A DNA stretch of 44,402 nt from Alloascoidea africana (taxonomy: Eukaryota; Ascomycota; Alloascoideomycetes; Alloascoideales; Alloascoideaceae), in contig JAKTTT010000101.1 in NCBI GenBank assembly GCA_030581615.1, positions 1 through 44,402 of the forward strand, written 5' to 3'. Shown piece after piece: positions 31,273-43,500 of this stretch. Each line of letters begins with the position of its first letter. Within the stretch, counting starts at the first letter, position 1. The notes below the pieces were generated by a model, which was not told where the DNA came from, ran no database searches, and saw only the letters and a program-made list of their open reading frames with translations. The translations under genes were made by a program, and so were the position numbers.

Positions 31273-33999
31273 ATGAGCTTTCAGGAGACAATGAGTCTGG
31301 GGGCATACAATGCCACTCCTCCAATAGGCCCAGTCAATCCCACTAAACCAGCTGCTCGAGTGGCAACGACACAGCTACTCATCGCAGGATCTCTTGGAAC
31401 GACTGCTTTTTTGTCATTTTGTTTCCTTAGGAAGAGCTGGCCGCAGCTGTATGCAGCAAGGACTGCGAGACGAAGTGAGTAAAGCAGAGGACCCTAGGAT
31501 TTTGATATGAACATATTCATTAACTCTTCATTTTTCACATCAGAGGGACTTCCTTCTATTCCCAACTCTCTATTTGGTTGGATACCAGTGGTATATAGAA
31601 TAACAGACGATGAAATACTAAAACATGCCGGCTTAGATGCCTACGTGTTTCTGGGGTTCTTCAAAATGTCGATTCGGTTCTTATCTGTGTGCCTGTTCTT
31701 TGCAGGAACGATTATCAGCCCGGTTAGATATTATTTTACAGGAAAATACGACCAGGGAGACGGTGATGATGGAGATTCAAGCTTTGCCTATAAGCAATAT
31801 TCAAGAAAACCGGGCAGTGGAAAAGATGGTCATGGATCTGGACCTGAATCATATAATACCTATTTGTGGATGTATGTCGTCTTTTCCTACGTCTTCACGA
31901 TTTTGGCAATACTTTTTTTGTTGCAGCAAACAAAAAAGGTTGTCAGTATTAGACAAAACTATTTGGGGACCCAAAATTCAATCACTGATCGAACTATCTC
32001 TTTATCTGGTATCCCTCCAGCTCTAAGAGATGTGGATGCCCTCAAGGCTCATTTTGAAGCGCTTGGGCTTGGAAAGGTCAGCTCAATAACGATATGTCGG
32101 GAGTGGAGACAGCTCAACAAGCTGTTCAGAATCAGAAATCAAGTCATTGATAGGCTTGAGACTGCCTGGGCAAATTATCTGGGTCCCACCTGGGTTAACA
32201 AGAGTGAGAATACTCTGCCTATTGTACAGCCAAGGATCTATCCGTCTTATGCATTGTCTCGAGATACTAATAGGGCTGTTTCCAGCAACATTACTCCATA
32301 CTCTGATCTGATACCCATACCACCAGAAGGGCAGAATGATGAAGAGTCCAACGACACTGGAAGTAGTTCTGACCAGCAGTCTGGTGATGTTGAAGTCGAT
32401 ACGGACACTGAGTCGGACACAGATAATTCCTCATCAGCAATTGATACTAGTGGGATTATTCAGTTGGGTGCCGATGGTTACAATCACAGGAGACCAACGA
32501 TTCGATTGGGCTGGTTTGGCTTGATTGGCCGCAAAGTGGATGCAATAGACTATTACACTTCGAGACTAGAAGTTATAGATGATGCAATCAAAAAGCAACA
32601 AAGAAAAGAGCACCCTCCTACGCCGATGGCTTTTATAACCATGGATTCTGTCGCAACTGCACAAATGGCGGCACAAGCAGTTCTCGATCCGCATCCTCAT
32701 TACTTAATTACAAGATTAGCGCCAGCTCCTCATGACATAATCTGGGACAATTCTGTGTTATCGAGAAAAGAACGGCTTGTGAAATCATATTCAGTGACAA
32801 TTTTCATTGGCATTATAAGTCTTCTTTTGATCTTCCCTGTTACTTCTTTAGCCGCTCTGTTGGATGTTAAAACTATCTCGAAATTTTGGCCTGGTCTGGG
32901 TAAGATGCTCAAGGCATCAAAGATTGCAGAAATGCTGGTTACTGGTCTCTTACCTACGTATATCTATGCGTTCTTAAATTTTGTGCTTCCATACCTTGCG
33001 AATTACTTGTCTTCAAGGCAAGGATACATTTCGCATGGAGAAGAAGAGCTCTCTGCGGTTTCGAAAAACTTTTTCTACCTTTTTGTAAACATGTTTTTGG
33101 TTTTCACAATGTTTGGTACAATCACTGGGGGTTATTTGAATGATACTGGTAAAATTGCACGGCAACTAGCAGAAGAATTGAAAGAGTTTGCGCTATTCTA
33201 TGTGGACCTGATTATTTTACAGGGCCTCGGTATGGCTCCTTTCAAACTTTTACAGACTGGCAGTCTCGTTCGGTTCCCGTTTTTGCGAAAAGGTTGCAGA
33301 ACACCACGGGACTTTAGAAATCTCTACAAACCTCCTGTTTTCAATTTTGGATTAAATTTGCCTCTTCCAATGCTTATATTGGTTATTACTACAATATACA
33401 GTATTATGTCTACTAAAATTGTCGGTGCTGGACTGATTTACTTCATTATTGGGTACTATGTTTTCAAATACCAACTCATTTTTTCAATGATTCATCCCCA
33501 GCATTCTACGGGCAAGGTCTGGCCAATAATATTCCGCAGAGTCATTCTTGGGTTGATGATTTTCCAGCTGACAATGGCAGGAACTTTGGCCTTGGAGAAT
33601 GCGTATTTTCTGGCTACTATGCTAACCCCTCTGCCGATAATAACGCTCTTGGTTCTCTGGAATTTTCAAAAGCATTATGTTCCTCTACTGATATCTATTG
33701 CGCTCAGGGCGATAAAGCAAGCCGAGGCTCCTGGATATTCGGATAATATTGACAATATAGCTACAGACTCTGGAGACAGGAGGATATTTAGGGCCCAAAG
33801 TCTGGGACCAAGAGGAGCTGATAAGCCCAAAGCTCTTCGAACGCTGGATGAGGCTCGTGAGTTCAATCAGACTTATGACTATCCAAATTTAAACAGCAAC
33901 CTGGATGGTCCCTGGCTGACGATTGATGGAGATGAAGTTGTAATGGCGAATAGCGAGGGTACGGTACGAAAGAGAAAGAGGTTTCTGGAATGGGAATAG
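31273..33999 (+). CDS. CSC1: Csc1/OSCA/TMEM63-family mechanosensitive or osmosensitive cation channel
   Basis: Exon 1 is 31273-31474 and exon 2 is 31544-33999. The 69-bp intron has a GTGAGT donor, a TTAACT branch region and a CAG acceptor. The joined frame gives 885 aa. The first membrane helix ([20 protein letters not shown]) is in exon 1 and the conserved [17 protein letters not shown] crosses directly after the junction, so the intron is well supported. Family landmarks are the late-exocytosis domain at the N-terminus, a cytosolic RRM-like loop ([16 protein letters not shown]...) with a Ser/Asp-rich insert, and the DUF221 pore region with about eight helices (from [15 protein letters not shown]). 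Relatives are OSCA and S. cerevisiae Csc1, Rsn1 and Phm7. The Csc1 assignment rests on overall pattern, so RSN1-like remains possible. Confidence 0.87.
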
Positions 34000-34653
34000 A
34001 TTTTGTAATGTTTGCTTCTTCTTAGATTAAAATGTTTTTTGCTCTTCTGAATGTTTTGTCCGTTTTTATGTGTTGATATAAGAATATTGGTATGTTCTAA
34101 GCTCAAATTATAGATCCTGCATACAGGTTCTGTTCAGACATGTTGTTTAAATGTCAATTGAACCTTCTGAAGGTAGTATTCTGATCTTTTTACGCGTGAT
34201 TTCAGTCATGAGAAACGCAATCCACAGGTTATGTCGCCCAAGTTTTAAGTTTGATGGCCAGTTTTTCGATGCAGTTTCCTTCATCTAGTGGCTTCTATTT
34301 TGAAGTGGCACTGGTTGATTGTAAAGCTACACATCCCATAGTTTTAGCACGATTCACAGCTCTGACAGAGCGTAGGCGCGGTTTAAATTATGCTGGTTCA
34401 GTGGCATTTTCTCAGATTGGCCTCCAGTCCAGATCCATCTATATATTATTTACCCGGAGAAGTGGTTTTTGAACACACCTTCTCTTGTTTCCATAACAAG
34501 CACTTTTCCTTAGTTTTCGCCTCCCTGATCAGATGACGAAGCCGTTCAAGATCAAGTATTTGTTTTCTCTTTCTTGATTTTTAACTACTTTTGCATTCAA
34601 TAAGATAACGACCAAATAGCATGGTTTGGTGCTGAGGCAAGCCGGATGATTCT
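34000..34653. promoter_or_regulatory. Upstream region of the EST1/EBS1-family gene with a Reb1-type site
   Basis: 654 bp after CSC1. TTACCCGGA at 34450-34458, directly after a TATATTATT run. A four-codon ATG frame occurs at 34621-34635, before the longer upstream ORF. I find no other gene. Confidence 0.55.
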
Positions 34654-34773
34654 ATGAGTTTTAGTGCACCTACACACCACAAGTATTACGAGTACCAAAC
34701 CACCTTCGAAAAGGAATTCAACCAATTGATACACAAAAGAGACGGCCGTTTATTTTTCCTCAGGAGAGTGTGA
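34654..34773 (+). CDS. 39-codon upstream ORF overlapping the EST1/EBS1-family start (TGATG)
   Basis: ATG at 34654, stop TGA at 34771-34773. The A of this stop is also the first base of the main ATG at 34773, so the two frames overlap by one base. The peptide is 39 aa (MSFSAPTHHKYYEYQ...LFFLRRV), basic and aromatic. It has no known family that I can see. It could be a translated small protein or only a regulatory upstream ORF that makes the main protein depend on reinitiation or leaky scanning. It is coding-like in composition, but whether the transcript begins upstream of 34654 is unknown. Confidence 0.5.
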   Translation: MSFSAPTHHKYYEYQTTFEKEFNQLIHKRDGRLFFLRRV

Positions 34774-37636
34774 TGTCAAATTCAGAACAGCAACAACATC
34801 AAGTTGGTAGCGTTGAAACGTAAGCCGCTTTCTGATCGAGTTCTTTTTGTCTTCAATCTTGCTAACTTTTGTTTATTGTTGTAGCGCTTTAACAGAAGTT
34901 GCAAGCCGATTAGAAACATTATTAAAAAACCGATTTGTTGATGATGGGACAATCTTAGGAGTGATTAGATTTGCCCAATCCAGGTTTACCACTTGGATTT
35001 TGGCAGATTTAGATCAGTTGTACAAAAAAATTACTTCTCATGATGAAGATACAGCTCAGTCAGACAATAAGTCTCCTGATAGCAACGAGCTGATAAATTT
35101 ACTGTGGAGCAAGATTCATTATCCTGTTATCAAGCACTATCAGTCTCAACTGATGCTGATCCAATTGGATATTAAGAACGAAACAAAACCCGGTGAACGG
35201 AAAAAATACAGGCCAGTTGAGACACGCAAAATACTGGAAAAATTTGCCAAATTTGCTGGGATTGTTTCTGATTACTACAATGAGTTGATGAAATCCGTTT
35301 CCTCAAAATATAAAGTAAAAGAGATTCAAGAAGTATTGTTTAAGCATTTCAAAACAACAGAAATCGAGAAATCCCTAAATGATGAAATTATTACAGATAG
35401 TACAATGATTATGCGCTTGGTATACCTCGTTTACAAATCTTTAGTTGTCCTGGGTGATTTCTCCAGGTACAGAGTGCAATTTAGAGGTTTATACACGGCA
35501 GCTGGTACTGTCACCTATGAGAAAGCTTGTCAACTATACCGCTTGGCAATTGAAGTTTGTCCTGCTATCGGAGATGCATACAACTCTCTCGGGATGATTT
35601 CAGCTTTTGAAGCAGGATATTTTGACGCAGTCTATTACTTTGTTCGAGGAGCAACATCCAGAGTAGAGACAACACTGGCAATACCGAACCTTCAGCTCAA
35701 TTTTAAAAAGAAGAAGGGGTTGGAGGATTTTCAGAGAATACGAGCAAAATCTGGCAATAAACTAGTGACTGTTGAGCAATTACAAAAAGCGTTTGTATGT
35801 TTGGTTGGATCCTATTTTTATTCCGACTCTTGGAACAAGGAAGAGGGATATTTAGTCAATGGAATACCTATGAAAGAGTTGGAATGGTCTGTCTTCAAGG
35901 GCATTCATGGTGTCTTAAAGCAGAGTGATTCCAGATCGGATTTGAGAGACTTTTTGCTACGATCTTCTGTCAGTCTGATTGGTTTACAAAGCTTCCTTAA
36001 AAATGATAATGCTGCAAAGCTGAAGTCTTGCACAGGTTTTGTCTTCAAATATTTTTCAAGCGTTTTAACAGGCATAAACGACTTAAAAGACCAAACAGAA
36101 TGTGTTTCTGTTTTACTTCCAACGGTTAGACTTATTCTGAATTGGTTGAGTGACCCAAACAGAAAACTGTGCCTTCAGTATGCCAGAAGAAATTGGTCTT
36201 TTGGTAGTAATTTGGTGATTTTGCTTAACAGTTTTATTGAAACTGTAGAGACAGTTGACAAGCGCCGACCTAAGAGAAAGTACTTTTTCCATGAAGATGT
36301 TGAGCTTAAAGAGTTTGGTCCTATTGGATATCGGCTCAAGGACTTTAACGATGCCGATATCTTTTCCTCGCCAAAAGCGTATAATCTTCTACAAGGTGTT
36401 ACAAATGAGGCTTCCGCTGCGGAAGAAGATGCACTAAGAGTACAAGCTATCATTGCCTTGGGAAGAAGAATCATGGCATCCAACGGGTTGTCAATTAAAT
36501 GGCACGAAGATGACTGCTACTTTGAACTTCCGGAAAAAGCAGGGGTAAAAAATTCGAAGAAGAGTTTTACAAAGCAAAAACCTCAGGCGAGTGACTTGGG
36601 AAGCACAAATTTGTCAACTAGTAAATTGCCTAGTTCTCATGTCGAGAAGAATCATGGAAATACGGTCAATGAAGATCAATCTTCATTTTCGAGCACCTCT
36701 CCTCAGCTAACTGGAACATTGAAGGACAATAAGCATGTTGACATGAGTGAAATTGATGAGTTTAATGTTAGCAAAATGGTCACAGATCTTCTTACGGTTG
36801 ATGATGAGGACAGAGACAGGGGTCATGGTTCTAAACCAGGAGACAACACTAGAGCTTCATCTTCAAAGCAGAAAGTTGAACTTATGCCTCCACGCACTGA
36901 TAGTGCACAAGCCTGGAACTCCACAACCCATGATGCTCTTTCACCTATTGGAGAAACCTCGGTGACTACTGAAATGACAAACAGTTTGAAGAGCTTTTTG
37001 GGCATTGGAGCTTCGAACGCTCCGTCAACTGTTGACGCTCAGCATAGAGTGAATGAAAATGAATCCTCCTATGTTCAGGCACCGCCTTCGGCGGGTGGTT
37101 ACACCTATCCTCCATCTTCTAACTCACAAGCTGATAGTTCTAATGTTCAATCTTCCCAAACACAGTTCGACCCGAATAATCCTGAACACGTGAGAGTTTA
37201 CCAAGAATGGTATTACCAATGGATGGTGTATCAAATGCAATTGCAAAGTTTTCAGCAACAACAACAACAACAACAAGTACCTTCTTCTACTCCTATGGGC
37301 ATGAACACTTTTGGGGTAAGCACACCTGGTTCATCCATGACCCCCAACTTGCAACAAGACGCCAATTTTGCCAATTACTCTGGATATGTTTCTGAGTTTA
37401 ATAATCGGAATAGCAATCCCAACATAAGCATGTCATCTCCGAGTAAAATATTTGGAACTTTTTCACCATTTGAAAGTCAGACTCAGATTCCGAATTCAAA
37501 TCAGAGTCAGTCTACGCCCCAAATGGCTAATAATGCAAGTCAGCAAGGGAGCATGCTTGAGCCTAGAGTCTCCAGTTCTGGCACATGGCCTGGGTTCAAC
37601 GGTCAGTGGACAAACAACAACTTTCCTGGTACTTGA
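34773..37636 (+). CDS. EST1/EBS1/SMG7-family protein (telomerase or nonsense-mediated decay factor)
   Basis: Exon 1 is 34773-34819 (MSNSEQQQHQVGSVE) and exon 2 is 34885-37636, joined to 932 aa. The 65-bp intron has a GTAAGC donor, a TTGCTAAC branch point and a TAG acceptor. The N-terminal half is the 14-3-3-like/TPR domain of the family (SKIHYPVIKHYQSQL, then the signature YEKACQLYRLAIEVCP..GDAYNSLGMI and AVYYFVRGATS). The helical hairpin domain follows (to about residue 560). The last 370 residues are disordered and rich in Ser, Asn and Gln with a CAA repeat, and no PIN nuclease domain is present. This excludes SMG6 and fits Est1, Ebs1 or SMG7. Ebs1 acts in mRNA decay; Est1 recruits telomerase. 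I cannot choose between them from sequence alone. Confidence 0.87.
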
Positions 37637-38178
37637 GTAGTTTATGTTTGAGATGACACAGGATAAATTGTTACGACGCAGTTTATTAAGCGTTGTAGAA
37701 GTATTACAGAATTGGCACCGGAAAAGAAGAGAGTAAGCGATGAACTTTGAGAATGTTATCGTTTTGAATGCTTTTACTTTTCGGGATCTTTTAAATTCAA
37801 TTATTGTCGTGATGAACAAGCAATAATGTGGAGGTGAGAATTGACATGAATCATTGGAACCCTGAACTTTCTTAACACTTTATGCGTTGCTGTTGCTGCC
37901 TTTTGATAGAGAGGCACGGTATGAACATGGACATCCTCATTTCTATAGCTAAGTTTTTCTCCAATTTAAGTAGATATCTAAAGTAGCATATGGAAGCGTA
38001 CTTGAATTTGTTGAAATTCCTGTTCCTTACATTACACATTTTATCCAGTCATAATCATAGTTCGAATTTATAAAAATTATACCTCATAGAAAATAAAACA
38101 TAAAAGTTGTCACAAAACCAATATAGTAATTCAAAGATGCAATGAAAGTTTAGGTCATGCCAATTCAGATCAAATAGC
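37637..38178. other. Convergent intergenic region, EST1-family and SET genes
   Basis: 542 bp between two facing stop codons. AT-rich, with AATAAA-like and T-rich tracts suited to polyadenylation on both strands. Nothing else is seen. Confidence 0.55.
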
Positions 38179-40002
38179 TCATTCAATAGATCCAGTCTGG
38201 CTAATCTTTTGAAGATGGATTTCCGCAATTTTGGCACGGTCTCTAAATATTTGTCCCACAATTTGTGTTCTTCTCTGAATTACCTGATATGTCTCTTTAA
38301 TAAAGTTATTTCTCTTCCAATTTGAATCCAGTTCGGAATCAGAAGACGGGCTTTGGGCTTTTGGTTTCGATTTGGACTCCTTTCGTTGGTGTTGAGTCCT
38401 TGGTGATGGTGACTTGCTCTTTTGCAACTCCTCTTCATCACTATCCGAACTAGTTGCAGCAGCATATTCAAAATGTCTTTTACTTTCTGCATCTTTCACT
38501 ACTTGGTCCAGAATTTTCTTCATTATTTCAGTGCCTCTAAACTGGTAGTAATCCCAAGATAAATTCCCGTTGATTAGACCATTAAGTCTTCTATTTGAAA
38601 ACTCCAGTCCCGAGCCACCATTTCCAATATTGTCCCTCAGTCTCTGATGTTTCTCTTGGCCTTCTTTTTCTCCCTCCTGGATTACAGCAAGAGCAATCAA
38701 GGTACGGTAAGAAACCTCTTTGTTCAGAGTGTAAGACCCGAAGTAATTTTTTTCTTTCAAAAATTCTATTTCCCGAGTTGTCATGAGACGAATCAATTCA
38801 AGACTGAGATCCAAGTCGTTCCACATGTTACTGCCAAGCATGAAACCGTACTCACAAAGTAGAAATTCATTTGAATGTGGACCATATGAGAGGAAAATCT
38901 GCTCTCCATGTTCATATTCCGAGGTTGTCATTACTGAAAACCCAGAAGACCAGGACCCAGATACAGAACACTGTTGAATATCTGAATGGTTAAGGAAGTC
39001 GACATATGGCACCATTGTAAAGTTATCCTCGGGAAGTTTCGCATTTTCCATTTTCATATAAAGGCAACGTGAGTTGACACAGAGCCAGGCCCACATGTAA
39101 TCTTCTAGATTGAAGAAACAAGCGATTTCTTCTTCCATGTGTTCATCGCCGATATTATTGTCATGGCAGAACGAAAGCGTTCTTGAGATGAGATCCTTCA
39201 CGGCAACAAAATCTGTATTGAATCTCGTCATCATCTTCTTTGCATGAGCTTTTGTTGATTCTGGAAGTTGGTAAAACAGAAACTCTGACTCTGTCTTACA
39301 CTCTTTCCTCGTGATGATTGGTTCGTCACTTGTCTCCGGGGTTTGAATCTTTGCCCGTTTTGACGATTTAGAACGGTGCCTACGTCCATGACCATTGGTC
39401 TTGTCTATATTTGCAATGTCTTTATCACTCCGTCTTGCTCTCATTTCTCTTTCAAGTTTCTCAAGTCTCTCCACTGCTTCCCAAGTATCCTCGACCCATG
39501 TCATTGGACATCCGATGAAATCGGTTACTTCGGGGAGTATATCAAGAAACGGTTTCCAAAATGATCTGGAGCCACGTTTGAACTCCAACAACAGAAACAA
39601 GCTTACAAGTTGATATCCGGTCAAGGCTCTGACTTCAGATTCCCTAAAGTTTTTGTAAAGCTTGGTCACAACTGCGTCTTCCATGGTGTTCAAAGAGCTC
39701 CTCCTGCGAGAAGACGCTGTGCCAGAGTCAGGACGCCAATACTTGGACAATTCTTTCAGCATATTGTCCTGGTTAATCAAATATGAGGTTGGCACATGCA
39801 TCAGTTTTTCTCCTTTCTTAATATGCTCTTGAGCAGAGTTGAGGATACCTCTACCAGTCACCTCCAAACCCTCTTGAAGTACAATATTTGGGTTAATGTA
39901 CCAGTTGGGACTTTGTGCAAGCCATTCCAAATGGGCTTTTTCTATTTTTGCCGGGTCTCGAGTTGCATTGTGTTGCAACAGCTGGGCGTGTGGAGAGACC
40001 AT
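38179..40002 (-). CDS. SET-domain protein lysine methyltransferase (RKM/SETD6-like)
   Basis: 607 aa from the ATG at 40002. The frame is open to 40104, but the extra 34 residues are a hydrophobic stretch without counterpart in the family, and the next ATG gives the usual start. The split SET domain is clear: the N-SET glycine region (GLEVTGRGILNSAQEHIKKGEKL, residues about 43-65), a long insert with a basic disordered patch (GRRHRSKSSKRAK), then MVPYVDFLNHS (Asn-His-Ser near residue 338) and the GEQIFLSYG and NEFLLCEYGF motifs. The C-terminal Rubisco LSMT-like substrate-binding part follows, then an acidic Ser-rich tail. Ribosomal protein and elongation-factor lysines are typical substrates of yeast members (Rkm1-4). 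I cannot assign which. Confidence 0.85.
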   Translation of the reverse strand: MVSPHAQLLQHNATRDPAKIEKAHLEWLAQSPNWYINPNIVLQEGLEVTGRGILNSAQEHIKKGEKLMHVPTSYLINQDNMLKELSKYWRPDSGTASSRRRSSLNTMEDAVVTKLYKNFRESEVRALTGYQLVSLFLLLEFKRGSRSFWKPFLDILPEVTDFIGCPMTWVEDTWEAVERLEKLEREMRARRSDKDIANIDKTNGHGRRHRSKSSKRAKIQTPETSDEPIITRKECKTESEFLFYQLPESTKAHAKKMMTRFNTDFVAVKDLISRTLSFCHDNNIGDEHMEEEIACFFNLEDYMWAWLCVNSRCLYMKMENAKLPEDNFTMVPYVDFLNHSDIQQCSVSGSWSSGFSVMTTSEYEHGEQIFLSYGPHSNEFLLCEYGFMLGSNMWNDLDLSLELIRLMTTREIEFLKEKNYFGSYTLNKEVSYRTLIALAVIQEGEKEGQEKHQRLRDNIGNGGSGLEFSNRRLNGLINGNLSWDYYQFRGTEIMKKILDQVVKDAESKRHFEYAAATSSDSDEEELQKSKSPSPRTQHQRKESKSKPKAQSPSSDSELDSNWKRNNFIKETYQVIQRRTQIVGQIFRDRAKIAEIHLQKISQTGSIE

Positions 40003-40531
40003 TTGGAGGATCAGTGTGAGGTGAAGTGGAGCAAGTGGAAGGAGTGGAAGGAGTACTAAATACTTATGACGCAACGACTGGGCGCAGAAGAATACCGAAC
40101 GCAATGGAACATTCTTTAGCCGACCGCCTGTTACCTTTCTTAATCAATTCTGACGATCATGAAACAAAATTGAACAGAATATTCCATAGCGAAAGTGAAT
40201 CGGGAACGGCAAATTGGGTTATGCTATCATAAAAGCTGGTCTATCAGGAGTCTCTCTACATTGTATGTTGTATCTCTTACAGCTTGACCCTGAGAATGAT
40301 AAGCTGAGAACAGAGGGAAGCGTAAACTAAAAGGCAAAAATCAGGGAAAAGAAAACAAAATAAAACAGAAACAAATGCTCGAAAACTTTATGATTGTTCA
40401 ATGTACTTGAAGCAAACGGCATAAAGCCCTAAAAAACAAAGTCCCACCAGCTTTTCAGAAAAGAAAAGGGGAAAAAAAAAGTACTAGTCATGCTGGCTCA
40501 CTGCGCTACCCGTATCATAGCAAAGCTCATG
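40003..40531. other. Intergenic region between FHA gene 3' end and SET gene 5' end
   Basis: 529 bp holding the SET gene promoter and the 3' flank of the FHA gene, both transcribed on the minus strand. It has an A-rich stretch near 40330-40480. I see no gene or site that I can name. Confidence 0.5.
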
Positions 40532-43500
40532 TTAAGCCAAATATGCAATAGGAAGAATAGACGGATTGATCCATGAAGCTGGCAATGCGAAGGAAAATTG
40601 AAATGAATAGTCAATTGCAATCATCATTAAAACACCAAAAGCAAAAATTCCCAAACAGGTTAAGGTCATCATAAAGCAGTCCCTCTCAGCATCATTGGCA
40701 TCCCTTTGAACGGCTGCGGATTGATCTTCTCTACTGTACTTGACATTGGTTTTCCGATTCAAGTTTAAAACACCCCTTTTCATGGAAGTGGTGGTCGCGC
40801 TAAAAATAGCCGCTATCCAACTAACGCAAAGAGGCCATGAATAACAGCCACCCACCAATGATGACTTGATGTTCAAAAAAAATCCTTCTCGTTTGGGAAA
40901 ATATGGAGATGCAGACTCGTGCTCATAACCTACAGTGTCGTCATTAACCAAAGTAGCGTTTGAGCTTGAGTTCATGGCTTCGCCAGAATTTCTCAGAGAA
41001 CCATAAGAGTGTAAATTTGAACGAGGGTCAATCTTATACTCCAACTGTAACTGCGATGAGTGGGAGGTGAGCGACGACAAAGTGCCCAAGTCAGTCTTAT
41101 TCGAAAACAAGAAACTCGAGCTTGAACTACCTGAAGAATTACTATCTCCATCTTTTTCGATCGTGCTTTCGATAATAACCTCATCAAAGACAATATTTCT
41201 CAATTTCATCATCGGCTTTGGGGTGAGCGACGATAAATTTGACGAGTTTAAGTCATCATGTATTGAAGCTTCGTTGTTGCCAGCAATAGGATCTCGGTCG
41301 TCAATCGATGGAATAATAATCCGTGAATCTTCATCCTTATCTAATGATGAACTGAGCACGGTCAGATATGTGTCTCCAGAATGTATTTGTGCCTGTATGT
41401 TGCCGCTTTTGTGCTGTCGGCGTCTATCTCGTTGACGAATTCCCCTTCTACATCCATGTGAACCGGAAATCAAAACTCTGTTTCCAGGGACAATATCCCT
41501 ATCAGTCCGTGAAGGCTGATTTCCAGTTCTACCTCCAAGTTGAACATCTATCATTTTCTGCAACTTTGCGTTTTTCCTTGCGTATCCCAGACTCAAAGAT
41601 TCTGCAGCCTTGACTCGTTCCTGAAGCATAGATATTTGGCATTGTGACGTCTCCAAATCCGTAAAAAGCCGTTCAAAATCAGTTGAAGGAATTAAATCTG
41701 ATTGTTCATATTCATTATCATTATCTTGGGGAGAAGTTCTAAATTCAAACTCGAATTCATCTGTTTCATTGTCATCTTCAACATTCACATCGGACTTTTC
41801 CTCAGTCAAATGTTTAGATTCTGTGCCAAGCTCTGTCAAGCTTTTTATATCATGTGTATAGATAGAGGTTTGCGAGCCCTTGTCAGTCAATCTTTTCTTT
41901 AGCTTCAAATGTTCTAGCTCCATTAATCGTTCGCGTTCTTTATATTCCTCAACTTTAGCCCTTTCGTTAGCCAGTTTCTCTTCCATCTCTAGAACCTGTC
42001 TCTTGTACAGCTCCGCCTCTCTTTCAAAATCTACTAAAGAAACGTTCAAAAGGCTAATCTCCTTCTGTTTAACTTCCAGTTCTTTTTCCTTAGTAGCCAT
42101 TTTTTTCTCAGCTTCTCTTGCGGCGTCCATATGTTCTTTGAGTTGGTACTCAAACGTTTGCTTTTTGCCTTTAAAATTAACAAGATATTGCTCCACACTT
42201 GCTAGCTTGCTGTTTTCTACCTTGCTGTTGTGTAGTTCAGCAAGTAGCTGTCGAACCGATGACTCTAAACGTGTTGAGCTTCCAATCCCTGCATTCATAA
42301 ATAGGCCGGCAACAGAGTTTTGTGGTATCTTCAAGGAGATGTCTTCAAAAGCGGGGTTCCCTCCCAAGCTACCAAACAGAGCAGCATCTAATGAAGGCAC
42401 CGGTTCACTCTGCAGCACTTTTTTCTCTGAGACCGATACTTTATGCAGAGGGCTCTGGCTTGAAACCAGTGAAATCGCCTTAATCGCTTCAACCTTGGCA
42501 GCAATTTTCCGGTGAGCCAACTTCTTGCCATCATCGCTTTTAATATCAATCCCCAGTTCAAGGATGTCATTTTCAGATAGTTCGTGAGGTGTGCTCTCCT
42601 GGTTATCACCACTAAGTCGTACTCCATTTATATATGTACCATTTGATGATTTGGTGTCTCTTATGAAAAGCTTGTCTGAGGACTTGTCTATCCAGCATTC
42701 AGCATGCTGTCTTGATAAAACACGGGAGTCGAAAAAGCCATTGTCAGGTTTGGAAATGGACCTTGCATTTGTCTTTCGGCCAAGCTTTAATACGCTTGGA
42801 TAAAAAGGAACAATGACAGATTTGCGCTCAAAAGTGTCGTTTAAAGACGATAGGATAAGTGTATATGTGAGTTGGCTGCGGCCTGTGGATTTGAACGACA
42901 AGGGTGATGACGATGATGACCTTGAACTTGCCCCTTTTTTTTTTTAAGGCACACAATAGAAGTTAGATACGCCATCTTATTCGCGGCATTTCAAATAAGA
43001 AGCAAAAAAAATAGACTGATGCTCACGTTCTCGATCACCAGAATTTGGAGGGGAAGAGGTTTTGGGTTTGGTGTGCTTTGGCGACTGAGTAATATTAGGG
43101 TAGGATTTCGAGGAGGATGACAATATCAGTGTTTGTTTTTGAAGCCGTTTATGATGGGAAAGCAGAACGGGATCTGGGGGGCTCGACTTTTTGTGATTCG
43201 AGGTATTATTATTATTGTAGGTAGAATTAGGAGTATTGTTTGGTTTGGGGGGTGTAGGATCTCGAATGACGCTGTCATGTTGCTGGAGGTGCTGCATCGG
43301 AGTTGACAGGGACGGACTTGTTTGTTTCAAGTCCAGAGGCATTGCTTCTTTTGGGGTAGCATCGTCTTTCTCGTGCGGTTTAGAAGGCAATGAAGATATG
43401 GAAGGGCTGTGGCTAGCGCTGTATCTGGGGATGGTGGGAGTCGAAATGTCAGCGTGGACCATGGCGAGATGGGTGTTGTGGTCCAGAGCGCTGGCGTGCT

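Noticed and set aside
34251-34472. 73-codon plus-strand frame upstream of the EST1-family gene
   Set aside because: No family features, and a Reb1-type site lies within it, so it is more likely promoter DNA.
38055-38261. tRNA-like GTTCGAATT near 38060
   Set aside because: No matching A box or cloverleaf; the surrounding DNA is AT-rich.
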